NCBI RefSeq assembly: GCF_010977555.1
Contig: NZ_CP048815.1
Span: 4,270,501-4,334,500 of the forward strand
From: Caulobacter rhizosphaerae
GTDB taxonomy: Bacteria; Pseudomonadota; Alphaproteobacteria; Caulobacterales; Caulobacteraceae
Direction of reading: 5' to 3'
DNA: 64,000 nt
Shown: in pieces, positions 63,679 to 64,000 of the stretch
How the letters are laid out: every line of letters begins with the position of its first letter
Position numbering within the stretch: the first letter of the stretch is position 1
The notes under the pieces: generated by a model
Told to the model about the DNA's origin: nothing
Seen by the model: only the letters and a program-made list of their open reading frames with translations
Databases searched by the model: none
Program-made: the position numbers and the translations under genes

Positions 63679-64000
63679 CTACCACCACTTCTTCGCCTTG
63701 ACGTTGAATCCCGCCGCCTTTTCCAGCGCCCCGGCCACCGAGAACACCGTCCCCTCGTCCAGCGGCTTGCCGATGATCTGCAGGCCCAGCGGCAGGCCGT
63801 TGGCGTCCAGGCCGGCCGGCAGGGACAGGCCCGGCAGGCCCGCCAGGTTGGTCGTCACCGTGAACACGTCGTTCAGGTACATGGCGATCGGGTCGTTGCT
63901 GTTCTCGCCCAGGCCGAACGCCGCCGACGGCGCCGTCGGGGTCAGGATGGCGTCGACCTTCTCCCAGGCGTTGTCGAAGTCCTCGGCGATGCGGCGGCGC
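63679..64000 (-). CDS. gatA: Asp-tRNA(Asn)/Glu-tRNA(Gln) amidotransferase subunit A, C-terminal part
   Basis: Runs off the right edge; about 106 C-terminal residues are visible, with the stop TAG at 63679. The sequence [44 protein letters not shown], then [46 protein letters not shown], is the standard GatA/amidase C terminus. The catalytic Ser-cisSer-Lys residues lie outside the window. It works with GatB, encoded 2.3 kb away on the same strand. Confidence 0.96.
   Translation of the reverse strand, partial: RRRIAEDFDNAWEKVDAILTPTAPSAAFGLGENSNDPIAMYLNDVFTVTTNLAGLPGLSLPAGLDANGLPLGLQIIGKPLDEGTVFSVAGALEKAAGFNVKAKKWW

Overview
The window is high-GC DNA (GC-rich codon third positions, long antisense shadow ORFs) from an alphaproteobacterium. 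It is almost certainly a Caulobacter or a very close relative. A complete holdfast polysaccharide cluster (hfsEFGH, hfsCBA, hfsD), several TonB-dependent receptors and Caulobacter-type palindromic intergenic repeats support this.

Region 1 (1 to about 22 kb) reads as one functional unit. At the left edge lie trans-4-hydroxy-L-proline catabolism genes: the start of an FAD-dependent D-hydroxyproline dehydrogenase, a pyrroline-4-hydroxy-2-carboxylate deaminase, 4-hydroxyproline 2-epimerase and a GntR/FCD regulator. A TonB-dependent receptor follows. Next is a five-gene minus-strand operon (GH127 beta-L-arabinofuranosidase, Ldh-family reductase, DUF885 peptidase-like protein, GH43, GH27), divergent from a plus-strand operon (S9 dipeptidyl-peptidase-like enzyme, DUF5695-like protein, POT peptide transporter). 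Related operator-like sequences with core TCGTATA(A/C) lie in front of the hydroxyproline genes, the regulator, both operons and two of the three receptors. At three promoters the motif sits exactly 5 nt upstream of a TTGAC -35 box. The gene content matches breakdown of plant hydroxyproline-rich glycoproteins (extensins and arabinogalactan proteins): strip arabinose and galactose, cut the peptide, import it, and burn the hydroxyproline.

Region 2 (22 to 38 kb) starts with a complete ISAs1-family insertion sequence that has a 10-bp target duplication inside a palindromic intergenic repeat. A second receptor carrying the same operator follows, then an orphan gene. After that comes a third receptor, a flavin-dependent tryptophan-halogenase-like protein and a GH2 beta-galactosidase, divergent from a GH30 enzyme resembling endo-beta-1,6-galactanases. 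These fit galactan side chains of arabinogalactan proteins.

Region 3 (38 to 46.7 kb) holds a MacAB-like efflux operon (HlyD adaptor, ATPase, FtsX-type permease) divergent from a two-component pair, with a perfect inverted repeat between them. It also holds an ArgP-like LysR regulator with a LysE-family exporter, a B3/B4-domain protein and a tRNA-Ser(GCU).

Region 4 (46.9 to 57.2 kb) is the holdfast cluster: priming transferase, flippase, glycosyltransferase, deacetylase, polymerase, chain-length/kinase-like proteins and outer-membrane export lipoprotein. Two unrelated small genes sit in the middle.

Region 5 (57.2 to 64 kb) has a Sel1-like small protein, a YfcG-type glutathione transferase, an RcnB-like protein, small secreted or membrane proteins, and gatB and gatA. 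The last two are separated by a methyltransferase, a membrane protein and a DUF559 gene bounded by inverted intergenic repeats.
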